Assembly: GCA_963784885.1 (NCBI GenBank)
Contig: CAWATA010000004.1
Location: 744,001-808,000, forward strand
Direction of reading: 5' to 3'
DNA: 64,000 bases
Origin: RHKX01 sp963784885
Lineage (GTDB): Bacteria; Actinomycetota; Thermoleophilia; Solirubrobacterales; 70-9
The notes under the pieces: generated by a model
Told to the model about the DNA's origin: nothing
Seen by the model: only the letters and a program-made list of their open reading frames with translations
Databases searched by the model: none
Position numbers and translations under genes: made by a program
Shown here: in pieces, positions 25,619 to 33,708 of the stretch
How the letters are laid out: each line of letters begins with the position of its first letter
Position numbering within the stretch: position 1 is the first letter of the stretch

Positions 25619-25945
25619 ATGGCCTCTGTGGGACACCCCGCCGAAGCAGGGTCCGGAGATGCCGACGCAGTTGATCGTCGAGAGGTCGCGATCGAGCGGC
25701 TTCGCGACGCCCATCGGGACATCGTCGATCAGCTCGAGCAGATCGAGCACGGATACGCGGCCCTGACGGAGGCGATGGCGGTCAGCGCCCGCCGGCTCGC
25801 GGCTGCGGCGCAGGAGGCGGACTTCAGCCCGCCCCCCTGGCCGGCGGGGATCGGACGGACGATCGAAGTCAGGCTCGCGCAGACCCGGGAGGTCACGTTC
25901 AGGCTCGGGACCGAGGCTGACGACGCTCACAGCCCGCCGGTTTAG
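25619..25945 (+). CDS. Short coiled-coil protein
   Basis: 108 residues of unknown function. Residues about 20-65 form an amphipathic helix (VAIERLRDAHRDIVDQLEQI, then ALTEAMAVSARRLAAAAQEA). They are followed by a Pro/Trp turn (DFSPPPWPAG) and a predicted beta pair (RTIEVRLAQTREVTFRLG). No membrane segment. The stop TAG is embedded in the -10 box of the next gene, and both are transcribed away from the 505-residue coiled-coil gene, so the three likely act together. Codon use matches its neighbours. Confidence 0.65.
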   Translation: MASVGHPAEAGSGDADAVDRREVAIERLRDAHRDIVDQLEQIEHGYAALTEAMAVSARRLAAAAQEADFSPPPWPAGIGRTIEVRLAQTREVTFRLGTEADDAHSPPV

Positions 25946-25948
25946 AAT
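25943..25948 (+). promoter_or_regulatory. Putative -10 box overlapping a stop codon
   Basis: TAGAAT: its first three bases are the stop of the preceding gene. It lies seven bases before the next ATG, giving a leaderless transcript if used. Confidence 0.45.
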
Positions 25949-25955
25949 CGTCCTC

Positions 25956-26873
25956 ATGCAAGAGGATCGGCCGTCGAGCGATCGGGACCAGGAGCAACCC
26001 GCCGCGGTTCCGGCTGGCTGGGCGAGCGACTCGGCCGCCGCCCCTTCGTCCTCCGTGCAGACGACGATCGAGGAGATGACCACGCAGATGCGGTCCGTGG
26101 TCGACGCCGCCGAGCGGGCGGCCGAGGCGATCAGGCTCGATGCCGAGGATCAGGCCCGACGGCACCTCGCCGAAGCTCAGCGCAAGGCCGACCGCCTGAC
26201 CGCGGATCGGGTTGCCCTGATCTCGGAACTGACCGACGACCTGATTCGCCAGGCGACGAACGTACGCGAGCACTCCGAGCAGATGGTGAGGGCGCTCGAA
26301 GACGCGATCGGATCCTTCGCCGACAGGCTCGAGCAGCCGGCTGCGCCGCGATCCTCGAAACCCTCCGTCGAGATCACGCCCGGCCCCACCACACCCCGCC
26401 ACCCACCGGTCAGCGCGGAGCGCGACCAGCCGCGTGAGGACGTCCCCCCTGCCCGGCCGGCGATGCCCGCTCCATCGCCGATCGGCATCCGGGTCCCGGC
26501 CGCAGCGGACCGGGGGCCCGAGAACGGCGGAGGCGCGTATACGGAGATCATCGGTGCCCCTCCACCGCCGCCTCCGGCGACGGCGCCGGCGCCGGCGCCG
26601 AAGCGACATGACCTACCGCGTCCGATGGGAGCTCTCCAACCGACCGAGGAAGTGGCGGAGGCGACTGCGGCGAGCGGAACGCACGCGGACGAGCCGGGGG
26701 GCGGCGAGGGCGATCCCGAGGTGCCTCTCGACGTGATCCTCTACGCGACGCGGCGAGCCGCCAACGGCGTCGCACCGGAGGTGATCTCCTCCGAGCTCAA
26801 CCTCCGCTACGGCATCGAGGACCCGGCTCCGATCATCGATCGGGTCATGGGGCGCGGCGACCACCCGAAGTAG
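25956..26873 (+). CDS. DivIVA-like coiled-coil protein with Pro-rich middle and conserved-looking C-terminus
   Basis: 305 residues. Residues about 30-125 form a coiled coil (SSVQTTIEEMTTQMRSVVDA, then EAIRLDAEDQARRHLAEAQR) with the Ala/Glu/Arg texture of DivIVA/Wag31-type proteins. The middle 100 residues are Pro/Ala rich (GAPPPPPPATAPAPAP). The last 45 residues form a compact helical unit (PLDVILYATRRAANGVAPEV, then ELNLRYGIEDPAPIIDRVMG) that looks folded and may bind a partner. No signal peptide. A role in polar growth or division scaffolding is inference only. Confidence 0.7.
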   Translation: MQEDRPSSDRDQEQPAAVPAGWASDSAAAPSSSVQTTIEEMTTQMRSVVDAAERAAEAIRLDAEDQARRHLAEAQRKADRLTADRVALISELTDDLIRQATNVREHSEQMVRALEDAIGSFADRLEQPAAPRSSKPSVEITPGPTTPRHPPVSAERDQPREDVPPARPAMPAPSPIGIRVPAAADRGPENGGGAYTEIIGAPPPPPPATAPAPAPKRHDLPRPMGALQPTEEVAEATAASGTHADEPGGGEGDPEVPLDVILYATRRAANGVAPEVISSELNLRYGIEDPAPIIDRVMGRGDHPK

Positions 26874-26880
26874 CGGTCGC

Positions 26881-27045
26881 TCAGCCCTCTTCGACGTCGC
26901 GCGATGCGAGGAGGTAGGCGGCGACTGCGCCGCCGATCAGGGCCCCCGCGAGGCCGACCGCGCCGGCGATCCGAATCTGACGTCCGAACCGGCGCATCAC
27001 CACGAAGACGACGAGCCTTCCGATTCCTTCGTAGAAGTAGCTCAT
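26881..27045 (-). CDS. 54-residue single-helix membrane protein coupled to argG
   Basis: Minus-strand reading frame starting MSYFYEGIGRLVVFVVMRRF and ending ASRDVEEG. One transmembrane helix at about residues 27-46 (AGAVGLAGALIGGAVAAYLL), a basic segment before it and an acidic tail after it. Its ATG (27045-27043) overlaps the argG TGA as ATGA, so it would be translated by coupling from argG. No function is known. The overlap, clean stop and coherent membrane topology argue that it is real. Confidence 0.6.
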   Translation of the reverse strand: MSYFYEGIGRLVVFVVMRRFGRQIRIAGAVGLAGALIGGAVAAYLLASRDVEEG

Positions 27046-28313
27046 CGGCCAAGGCTATCGTCGTGGCGAACCTTCTGAGCCATCCTCGTCTGCAACGAGA
27101 AGATCTCGATGAACCCGGGGCTCGCATGCTGGCTGAACTCGCCGCCGGAAGCTCCGAATCCCGCCAGGGATCGGTCGTAGAGAGCGTACGGAGACGACCG
27201 GGCGACGACGGCCGCGGATCCCTTGAAGAGCTTCAGGGTCACCTCGCCGGTCACGTATTCGTTGGCGGCTTCCATGAACGCATCGAGATCGCTCCGCAGC
27301 GGCTCGTGCCAGAGGCCCGCGTAACACAGGTACGCCCAGTGATTGTCGAGGTTCGACTTGAAGTTGTTCTGGTGGATCGTCGAGACCAGCTTCTCGAGGT
27401 CCTTGTGAGCCGTCAGCAGGATCGTCGCGGCGGGGACCTCGTAGATGTCGCGGACCTTCAGGCCGACGATCCGATCCTCGATGTGGTCGACGATTCCGAC
27501 GCCGTGGCGCCGTCCGTGCGCTGAGGCGCGATCGATCAGGTCGACGAGGCCGAGTGACTCGCCGTTGACGGACACCGGCCGACCGGACTCGAACCCGATC
27601 CTGATCAGCTCGGGGTCGTCCGGGGCCTCCTCGGGGCGCGTGACGAGCTGGAACACGTCGTCGGGCGGGGGTCGATCGATGTCCTCGATCGCGCGACCCT
27701 CCGATGACCGGCCCCAGAGGTTGTCGTCGATCGAATAGGGAGGCTTCTCGGTACCGCCGGACACCGGAATCCGGTGCTCCCGCGCGTAGGCGATCTCCTC
27801 GTCGCGGCCCATCGCCCACTCGCGGACGGGCGCCAACACCCGGAGCTCCGGACCCAGGGCCGCGATCGTCGCGTCGATCCTGACCTGATCGTTGCCCTTG
27901 CCGGTGCATCCGTGCGCGATCGTGTCGCACCCGTGCTCGCGAGCGGCCTCGACGGCGATCCGTGCGATCAGCGGCCGCGCCAGGGCGGTGAACAGCGGGT
28001 AGCCGCCGCCGTAGAGAGCGTTGGCGCGAATCGCCCGGAGGACGTAGTCGGATGCGAACTCCTCGCGAGCATCGACGACGAGAGTCTCGATCGCCCCCAT
28101 GTCCCGCGCCTTCTGCGTGATCGCGTCCCAGTTCTCATCGGGTTGACCGAGCTCCACGGTCAAGGTGACGATCTCGGCTCCGTACTGGGCCTGGATCCAA
28201 TGCAACATCACGCTGGTATCGAGGCCGCCGGAGTAGAGCAGCAGTACCCGGCTGATCTGATCGGGGTCGGCCTGGTAGGCGGCGATCGGCGGATAGGTCT
28301 GCGGCTCGGTCAT
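27042..28313 (-). CDS. argG: Argininosuccinate synthase
   Basis: 423 residues. It condenses citrulline and aspartate with ATP, the penultimate step of arginine synthesis. The P-loop-like motif reads LLLYSGGLDTSVMLHWI; the signatures GCTGKGNDQVR and GGTEKPPYSIDDNLWGRSSEG are present. It lies apart from the argCJBD run at 31.6-35.9 kb, on the same strand. It is followed by an overlapping small membrane ORF. No Shine-Dalgarno stands out at the start, and I saw no clear ARG box upstream. Confidence 0.96.
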   Translation of the reverse strand: MTEPQTYPPIAAYQADPDQISRVLLLYSGGLDTSVMLHWIQAQYGAEIVTLTVELGQPDENWDAITQKARDMGAIETLVVDAREEFASDYVLRAIRANALYGGGYPLFTALARPLIARIAVEAAREHGCDTIAHGCTGKGNDQVRIDATIAALGPELRVLAPVREWAMGRDEEIAYAREHRIPVSGGTEKPPYSIDDNLWGRSSEGRAIEDIDRPPPDDVFQLVTRPEEAPDDPELIRIGFESGRPVSVNGESLGLVDLIDRASAHGRRHGVGIVDHIEDRIVGLKVRDIYEVPAATILLTAHKDLEKLVSTIHQNNFKSNLDNHWAYLCYAGLWHEPLRSDLDAFMEAANEYVTGEVTLKLFKGSAAVVARSSPYALYDRSLAGFGASGGEFSQHASPGFIEIFSLQTRMAQKVRHDDSLGR

Positions 28314-28392
28314 GGCCGCGGCAGTCTTTCACGAGCGGGCGGGCGACCGTAGGACCGCCGCCGGCCGAAACGCCGTGCGCCATGATTCAGGG

Positions 28393-29055
28393 GTGGCGCG
28401 CACCCTTCGAATCCTGTCCGTGGCGCTGATCACCGCCGGAGTGGTCGTGCTCGTCGATGCCGCGGTGACGCTCGCCTGGAAGGAGCCGCTGTCGGCTCTC
28501 TACGGGCAGATCCAGCAGTCGCAGGCCGAGGACGACCTGGCGGCCCTCTCCAGCTCGTTCCGCGAAGAGGCCGGCCTCGAGGCCGGCCAGCCGTCCGAAC
28601 GAGAGGTCGCCTCGCTCGCCCGAAGCTTCGCCGGGGAGATCGAGAACGGCGACGCGATCGGCCGGCTCGCGGTGCCCACGGTCGGGATCGACTACGTCTT
28701 CGTGCAGGGGACCGACGAGGCCGACCTGCAGAAGGGCCCGGGCCACTATCCGGACACGGGCCTTCCCGGGCAGGGCCGGACGATCGGGATCGCCGGCCAC
28801 CGCACCACCTATCTGGCTCCGTTCCACGACATCGCCGAGATCGATCGGGGCGACGACGTCGTCCTGAACATGCCCTACGGCAAGTTCAGCTACGAGGTCG
28901 TCAAGACGGACATCGTCGATCCGTCGGCGGTCGAGGTCGTCGACGACGTCGGCAGCGAGCGCGTCGTGCTGACCGCCTGTCACCCGCTCTACAGCGCGGC
29001 GGAGCGCTACGTGGTCACGGCGAAGCTCGACCGATTCGAACCGGCCGGCGACTAG
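28393..29055 (+). CDS. Sortase (class E-like)
   Basis: 220 residues. The N-terminal anchor RTLRILSVALITAGVVVLVD spans the membrane. The extracytoplasmic sortase barrel has the catalytic His in GIAGHRTTYLAPFHDI, Cys in VVLTACHPLYSA and Arg in AAERYVVTAKL. The TACHP-x-YSA signature fits class E sortases of high-GC Gram-positives, which attach proteins to the wall at LAxTG-type signals or assist pili. No LPxTG/LAxTG substrate was found next to it. Start GTG 28393 puts the membrane anchor at the N-terminus. Its TAG stop overlaps the convergent epimerase stop in a CTAG. Confidence 0.88.
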   Translation: MARTLRILSVALITAGVVVLVDAAVTLAWKEPLSALYGQIQQSQAEDDLAALSSSFREEAGLEAGQPSEREVASLARSFAGEIENGDAIGRLAVPTVGIDYVFVQGTDEADLQKGPGHYPDTGLPGQGRTIGIAGHRTTYLAPFHDIAEIDRGDDVVLNMPYGKFSYEVVKTDIVDPSAVEVVDDVGSERVVLTACHPLYSAAERYVVTAKLDRFEPAGD

Positions 29056-30023
29056 GCCGGCCGGGCTTCCGGGCGCAGCGAATCGAGCGTCGCGGCGAGC
29101 CCGTCGCGGAGCTCGGTCCGCGCTCGCCACCCGATCTGCGCGGCGGCCGCGGAGCTGTCGAGTGCGATCCTGCGGATCTCGCCGGCGCGTTCCGGGCGCA
29201 GCTCCACCTCGAAATCGACACCGTCGATCTCGGCGAGCTCGGCGACCAGCTTCAGCACGCTCGTCTCGCGCCCCGTCCCGACGTTCAGCGGGCCGCTGAT
29301 CGGTACCCGGTCCTCGCGCAGGCCGTCGGCGGCGGCGAGGACCGCCGCGACCGTGTCCTCCACATAGACGTAGTCACGGGTCTGGAGCCCGTCGCCGTAG
29401 ACGGTCGCGACGTCGCCGGCCAGCAGCCGGCCGCAGAGGATCGCGACGACGCCGGCCTCCCCGTGAGGATCCTGGCGCGGGCCGTAGACGTTCGCGAATC
29501 GCAACGCGACGGCGGGAACCGAGTGCAGCCTCCGGTAGAGGTCGACGTAGTACTCGCCCGCGAGCTTGCTGACCCCGTAGGGAGTCTCAGGAAGCGGCGA
29601 CTGGTCCTCGGCGAGCGGCATCGCCCGACCGTCCCCCTCGCCGTAGACCGCTCCGCCGGTCGCGGCGAACACCATCACCGCGCCGGCCCGCCGCGCCGCT
29701 TCGAGAGCGTTGATCGTGCCGATCACGTTGACGCGGGCATCGAAGGCCGGCCGGCTGACCGCCTCGCGGACATCGGCCTGGGCGGCGAGGTGGTAGATGA
29801 AGTCGGGGTCGAAGCCATCGACGGCCCCGCCGAATGCGGTCGGGTCGGCGACGTCCGCCTCCCGGATCTCCACCCCGCCCCCCGCGCCGGCGAGGTTCCC
29901 GCGTCGACCGGTCGAGAAGTCGTCGACGACGAGAACCTCGTCCCCGCGCGCGATCAGCGCGTCGACGAGATTCGAACCGATGAACCCCGCCCCGCCGGTT
30001 ACGAGGGCGCGGCTGGGGCTCAA
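29052..30023 (-). CDS. NAD-dependent nucleotide-sugar epimerase (UDP-glucose 4-epimerase-like)
   Basis: 323 residues, extended short-chain dehydrogenase. The NAD motif VTGGAGFIGSNLVDAL lies at the N-terminus, and the catalytic Ser/Thr-Tyr-Lys appears as FAATGGAVYGEG and TPYGVSKLAGEYY; RFANVYGPRQDP is typical of GalE-like enzymes. Start TTG 30023 overlaps the TGA of the upstream gene's repaired frame. In the raw sequence the frame is open through the upstream gene, giving a false 464-residue fusion. It probably makes a sugar nucleotide for cell-surface glycans, with the nearby GT4 enzyme. Confidence 0.88.
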   Translation of the reverse strand: MSPSRALVTGGAGFIGSNLVDALIARGDEVLVVDDFSTGRRGNLAGAGGGVEIREADVADPTAFGGAVDGFDPDFIYHLAAQADVREAVSRPAFDARVNVIGTINALEAARRAGAVMVFAATGGAVYGEGDGRAMPLAEDQSPLPETPYGVSKLAGEYYVDLYRRLHSVPAVALRFANVYGPRQDPHGEAGVVAILCGRLLAGDVATVYGDGLQTRDYVYVEDTVAAVLAAADGLREDRVPISGPLNVGTGRETSVLKLVAELAEIDGVDFEVELRPERAGEIRRIALDSSAAAAQIGWRARTELRDGLAATLDSLRPEARPA

Positions 30024-30446
30024 GGGGAGACCCCACCCGACCCGGTCGAGGTCGTGTCCGTCGTAGTCGTGCTCGTGGGCTCGGTCGATGTGGTGCTCGT
30101 GCTGGTCGTGGAGGTACTCGAGGTCGTCTGCGTGGTCGTCGGGGTCGAGGTGCTCGACGTGGAAGTCGTCGTCGAGGAAGCTCGTCGACGGGACCGTCGT
30201 GGTGGTCGTGCCGTCGTCGCCCCCGCCCGCGAGCGCGATGACCGCGATCACGAGCCCGATGACGAGGGCGGCGACCAGCCCGATCGCAGCCTTCTGGCCG
30301 TTGCTCATGCCGCCGTCGTCGTCGTAGCGGTCCGGGTCCCTGCCGCCCCCGCCCTGACCGCCGCTGCCGCCTCCTCCGCCTTGGCCGCCGCGTCCGCGGC
30401 CGCCGTCGTCGGGGGGCATGACTCGAGTCGGATCTTCGCTGCTCAT
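30020..30446 (-). pseudogene. Membrane protein with Gly-rich N-terminus and Ser/Thr tail, frameshifted
   Basis: The N-terminal frame gives MSSEDPTRVMPPDDGGRGRG, a Gly/Gln-rich stretch, a transmembrane helix (AAIGLVAALVIGLVIAVIAL) and then DDGTTTTTVPSTS. At about 30165-30185 the composition turns Asp/His rich, while the +1 frame continues as a Thr/Ser-rich tail (SSTTTSTSSTSTPTTTQTTS) that ends GSGGVSP-stop exactly at the epimerase start. One skipped base restores a 140-residue protein with a single membrane helix and an extracellular Ser/Thr stalk. This is either an assembly indel or a real frameshift. Function unknown. Confidence 0.65.
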
Positions 30447-30527
30447 GCCGAGCAGTCTAGGTCGGGCGGTGGACCGATTCCAGCCGACCCCGTTCGGGGA
30501 TGCCCGCCCCGCATGGCATCCGGCGCC

Positions 30528-31619
30528 TCAGCCGCCGACGAGTTCGCGGTAGACGGCCTCGGTCCCGGCGATCATCCGCTCGCGGGTGAAGAGCTCGCGA
30601 ACCCGCTCGGCCGCGGCGGAGCCGAGCCGCGCGGCTGTCTCGCGGTCCGCGAGCAGGCGGGACACGGCCGCGGCCAGCGCGCCGGGTTCGCCCGGCGGAA
30701 CGACGATGCCCGACTCGCCGTCGACGATCGCCTCCGCGGAACCCCCGGCATCGGTGACGACGCTCGGGCACCCCAGGGCCATCGCCTCGAGGATCCCGTA
30801 GGGGAACGCCTCCGCGAGCGCCGGGTTGACGAAGACGTCGGCTGCCGCCAGCAGGCCGCTCGGATCCGCGACCTGGCCGGCCAGGTGAACGCTGCCGGCG
30901 AGGCCGAGGCCGTCGCGGGCCCGCTCGCTATCGGCGCGATCGGGCCCGTCGCCGGCGACGATCAGGCGGGCCCCGGGATGCTCGGCGAGGATCGCGGGCA
31001 TCGCCTCGATCAGGATCGGCACGCCCTTGCGCCCGAACAGCTCCGAGACGGCCACGATCAGCGGCCCGTCCGTGAGCGCGGCGAGGCGCGGTTCGAGCGG
31101 ACCGGGCTCGGCGGGGACGATCCCGTTGTGGACGACGCGGGCGCGCTCCCCCGCCCCGAGCCGGACGGCGATGTCGCGCTCGGCCCCGCAGACGCAGAGA
31201 ACGCGGCTGGCGAGCGGCATCAGCGCCCGCTCGAGCCCCTCGTATGCGAGGTGAGACGCGGACGGCCCCGATCCGTCGACGAACGCGTAGCGGTGCGGGG
31301 TGTGGACGAGCGGAACCGGTGGCGCGGCGGCGCGGGCGAGGCGGGCGACGACCCCGGCCTGGGCGCCGTGCGCGTGGATCAGCTCGGGCCGGAAGGACCT
31401 GTAGGCGCGACCGGCGGCCCGAACGGCCACCAGCGTCGGCCCCGGCGCCGGTTCGCGCGGGATCGGAGCCTCGAGCAGCGGCACGGCGAAGTCACTCCCG
31501 TCCCCGGGGCCGCAGACGGCGACCTCGTGCCCGCGGGCGGTGAGCTCCGCGGCGAGGACCCGGACGTGCCCGAACGTGCCGCCCGTGCGCGGCCGGAAGA
31601 CCTGAAGGATTCGCGCCAT
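30528..31619 (-). CDS. GT4-family glycosyltransferase
   Basis: 363 residues with the GT-B fold. N-terminal MARILQVFRPRTGGTFGHVRV carries the Gly-rich loop, followed by IHAHGAQAGVVARLARA. The C-terminal nucleotide-sugar site has the E-x7-E motif in AEAFPYGILEAMALGCPSVV preceded by ADVFVNPALAEA. It probably transfers a sugar from a nucleotide donor to a surface glycan or lipid acceptor. ATG 31619 lies nine bases after argD, so it is the last gene of the phe-arg operon although functionally unrelated. Confidence 0.9.
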   Translation of the reverse strand: MARILQVFRPRTGGTFGHVRVLAAELTARGHEVAVCGPGDGSDFAVPLLEAPIPREPAPGPTLVAVRAAGRAYRSFRPELIHAHGAQAGVVARLARAAAPPVPLVHTPHRYAFVDGSGPSASHLAYEGLERALMPLASRVLCVCGAERDIAVRLGAGERARVVHNGIVPAEPGPLEPRLAALTDGPLIVAVSELFGRKGVPILIEAMPAILAEHPGARLIVAGDGPDRADSERARDGLGLAGSVHLAGQVADPSGLLAAADVFVNPALAEAFPYGILEAMALGCPSVVTDAGGSAEAIVDGESGIVVPPGEPGALAAAVSRLLADRETAARLGSAAAERVRELFTRERMIAGTEAVYRELVGG

Positions 31620-31627
31620 CGCTTCGC

Positions 31628-32833
31628 TCAGGCGGCCGCGAGCGATTCGCGCAGGCGCGAGAGGCCCTCGCCGAGCTCGGCCGGGGTGATGGTCAGCGGC
31701 GGCAGCAGGCGGATCGTCTCGGGGTTGGGGGCGTTGAGGACGACGCCGAGGTCGAGCCCCCGTCGCGCGACCGCCGCCGCCTCGATCCCGGGGGCGAGGG
31801 CGACGCCGACCATCAGTCCGCGGCCGCGGATCCCGACGACCGCGGCGTCGCCTGCGAGTGCCTCGGCGACCTGCGCCGCGCGCTCGGCGACGTTGCCGAG
31901 GACCCCGGGGGTGTCGAGCACCTCGAACGCCGCCAGCGCCGCACGGGCGCAGATCGGCCCCCCGGCGAAGGTGGAGCCGTGTTCGCCGACCGTCAGGCCC
32001 TCGCCGACGGCGGGTGCGATCACGCAGGCGCCGACCGGCAACCCGCCGCCGAGGGCCTTGGCGCTCGTCATCACGTCCGGCGTCACCGGCGCCGCCTGAT
32101 GCGCCCAGAGCGTGCCGGTCCTGCCCATGCCGGTCTGGATCTCGTCGAAGACCAGCAGCGCACCCACCTCGTCGCAGGCCTCGCGGGCGGCCTCGAGCAC
32201 TTCGTCGCCGATCGGATGGACGCCGGACTCGCCCTGGATCGGCTCGAGCATCACCGCCGCCGTGTCCGGGCCGACCGCCGCCCGGAGCTCGTCGGCATCG
32301 TCGCGTGGGACCGGCACGAACCCGGCCGGCAACGGCCCGAACAGATCCTCGCGGGCGAGCCGCGGCGTCGCCGCGAGTGCCGCGAGCGTGCGGCCGTGAA
32401 AGGCGTGGTCGAGGACGACGATCTCGGGACGCTCGATTCCTCTCCGGTGGGCGTGACGGCGAACGAGCTTGATCGCGCACTCGTTGGCCTCGGCGCCGGA
32501 GTTGCAGAGGAACGCCCGCCCGCCGAGCGAGGACTCGACGAGGCGCTCGCTCAGGCGCATCGCCGGCTCCGAGTAGAAGAGGTTCGAGGTGCCCCCGAGG
32601 GTGGCGGCCTGCTCGGCGATCGCCGCGACGATGTGAGGGTGGCAGTTGCCGGCGTTGTGGACCGAGAGGCCGCTGAACAGGTCGATGTACTCGTTTCCCC
32701 GCGAGTCCCAGAGCAGCGATCCGGAGCCGCGGACGAACTCGACCGGCGCCCGCGGATAGGTCGGCATCGCGTAGCGGCTTTCGAGCTCGCGGAGCTGCTC
32801 GAGCCCGGGTGCCGGCGCGCGGCCGGCGCTCAC
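31628..32833 (-). CDS. argD: Acetylornithine aminotransferase
   Basis: 401 residues, PLP class III aminotransferase converting N-acetylglutamate semialdehyde to N-acetylornithine. The PLP Lys lies in DVMTSAKALGGGLPVGA; GSGSLLWDSRGNEYIDLFSG, LCNSGAEANECAIKL, DHAFHGRTLAALAAT, LLVFDEIQTGMGRTG and EHGSTFAGGP are all present. The GTG start at 32833 overlaps the argB stop as GTGA. The same enzyme may also serve in lysine synthesis. Confidence 0.93.
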   Translation of the reverse strand: MSAGRAPAPGLEQLRELESRYAMPTYPRAPVEFVRGSGSLLWDSRGNEYIDLFSGLSVHNAGNCHPHIVAAIAEQAATLGGTSNLFYSEPAMRLSERLVESSLGGRAFLCNSGAEANECAIKLVRRHAHRRGIERPEIVVLDHAFHGRTLAALAATPRLAREDLFGPLPAGFVPVPRDDADELRAAVGPDTAAVMLEPIQGESGVHPIGDEVLEAAREACDEVGALLVFDEIQTGMGRTGTLWAHQAAPVTPDVMTSAKALGGGLPVGACVIAPAVGEGLTVGEHGSTFAGGPICARAALAAFEVLDTPGVLGNVAERAAQVAEALAGDAAVVGIRGRGLMVGVALAPGIEAAAVARRGLDLGVVLNAPNPETIRLLPPLTITPAELGEGLSRLRESLAAA

Positions 32834-33708
32834 GGCGTCACCTTCGTGCCGATGCCGGCGTCGGTGAAGAGCTCGAGCAGGAGGCTGTGCGGGCGCCGCC
32901 CGTCGATGATGTGCGCCGACTGCACGCCGCCGTGGATCGCCTCGACGCAGGCGGCGAGCTTCGGCCGCATCCCCCCATCCATCGCCGGCAGCGCCGCCTC
33001 GACCTCGGCGACGGTCGCCAGCGAGATCAGCGTCTCGGGATCGTCGGGAACCTCGCGCCAGCCCTCGACGTCGGTCAGGAAGATCGCCTTGTAGGCGGGG
33101 AGCGCGGCGGCGACCTTGCCGGCGGCGCTGTCGGCGTTGACGTTGTAGGAGTTGCCCTCGCGGTCGGAGCCGGCGCCGGCGATCACCGGGATGAAATCGG
33201 AGGCGATGTGGTTGAGGACGTCGACGTCGACGTTCTCGATCTCGCCGACGAAGCCGACGACCTCGGACTCGGGCACGGGCCGGATCTGGAACATCGCCCC
33301 GTCCTCGCCGGAGAGGCCGACCGCCGGCTGGCCGAGGCGGTTGAGCCGCTGGACGATGTCGGAGTTGACCTTGCCGAGGAGCACCATCTTCGCGACCTCG
33401 ACGGTCTCGGCGTCGGAGACGCGGAGCCCGTCGACGAACTCGACCTCGAGCCCGAGCCGCTCCATGTAATGGCTGATCTCCGGGCCACCGCCATGGACGA
33501 TGACCGGGTTGAGCCCGACGTACTTGAGCAGGACGACGTCGCGGGCGAACTCGTCGCGCACGGCCGGGTCGCGCATCGCTGCGCCGCCGTACTTGATGAC
33601 GACGGTGCGGCCGTGGAACTCGCGGATGTAGGGGAGAGCCTCGAGCAGCGTCTCGACGCTGCCGGCAGCCGCCGCGGCCCGATCCTCTGCGCTCATCCGG
33701 TCGGTCAC
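32830..33708 (-). CDS. argB: Acetylglutamate kinase
   Basis: 292 residues, amino-acid kinase fold. Motifs VVIKYGGAAM, VIVHGGGPEI, NVNADSAAGKVAAAL and AIFLTDVEG mark the phosphate and nucleotide sites. It phosphorylates N-acetylglutamate, usually the feedback-regulated step. GTG 33708 is chosen because it overlaps the argJ stop as GTGA, the same coupling seen across the operon; ATG 33696 four codons later is an alternative. The frame is open upstream but there it is antisense-like and Arg-rich. Confidence 0.93.
   Translation of the reverse strand: MTDRMSAEDRAAAAAGSVETLLEALPYIREFHGRTVVIKYGGAAMRDPAVRDEFARDVVLLKYVGLNPVIVHGGGPEISHYMERLGLEVEFVDGLRVSDAETVEVAKMVLLGKVNSDIVQRLNRLGQPAVGLSGEDGAMFQIRPVPESEVVGFVGEIENVDVDVLNHIASDFIPVIAGAGSDREGNSYNVNADSAAGKVAAALPAYKAIFLTDVEGWREVPDDPETLISLATVAEVEAALPAMDGGMRPKLAACVEAIHGGVQSAHIIDGRRPHSLLLELFTDAGIGTKVTP

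Noticed and set aside
29052..30446. A 464-residue membrane-epimerase fusion protein
   Set aside because: The linking segment is an off-frame reading of a Ser/Thr-rich tail; the epimerase has its own start overlapping the repaired stop.
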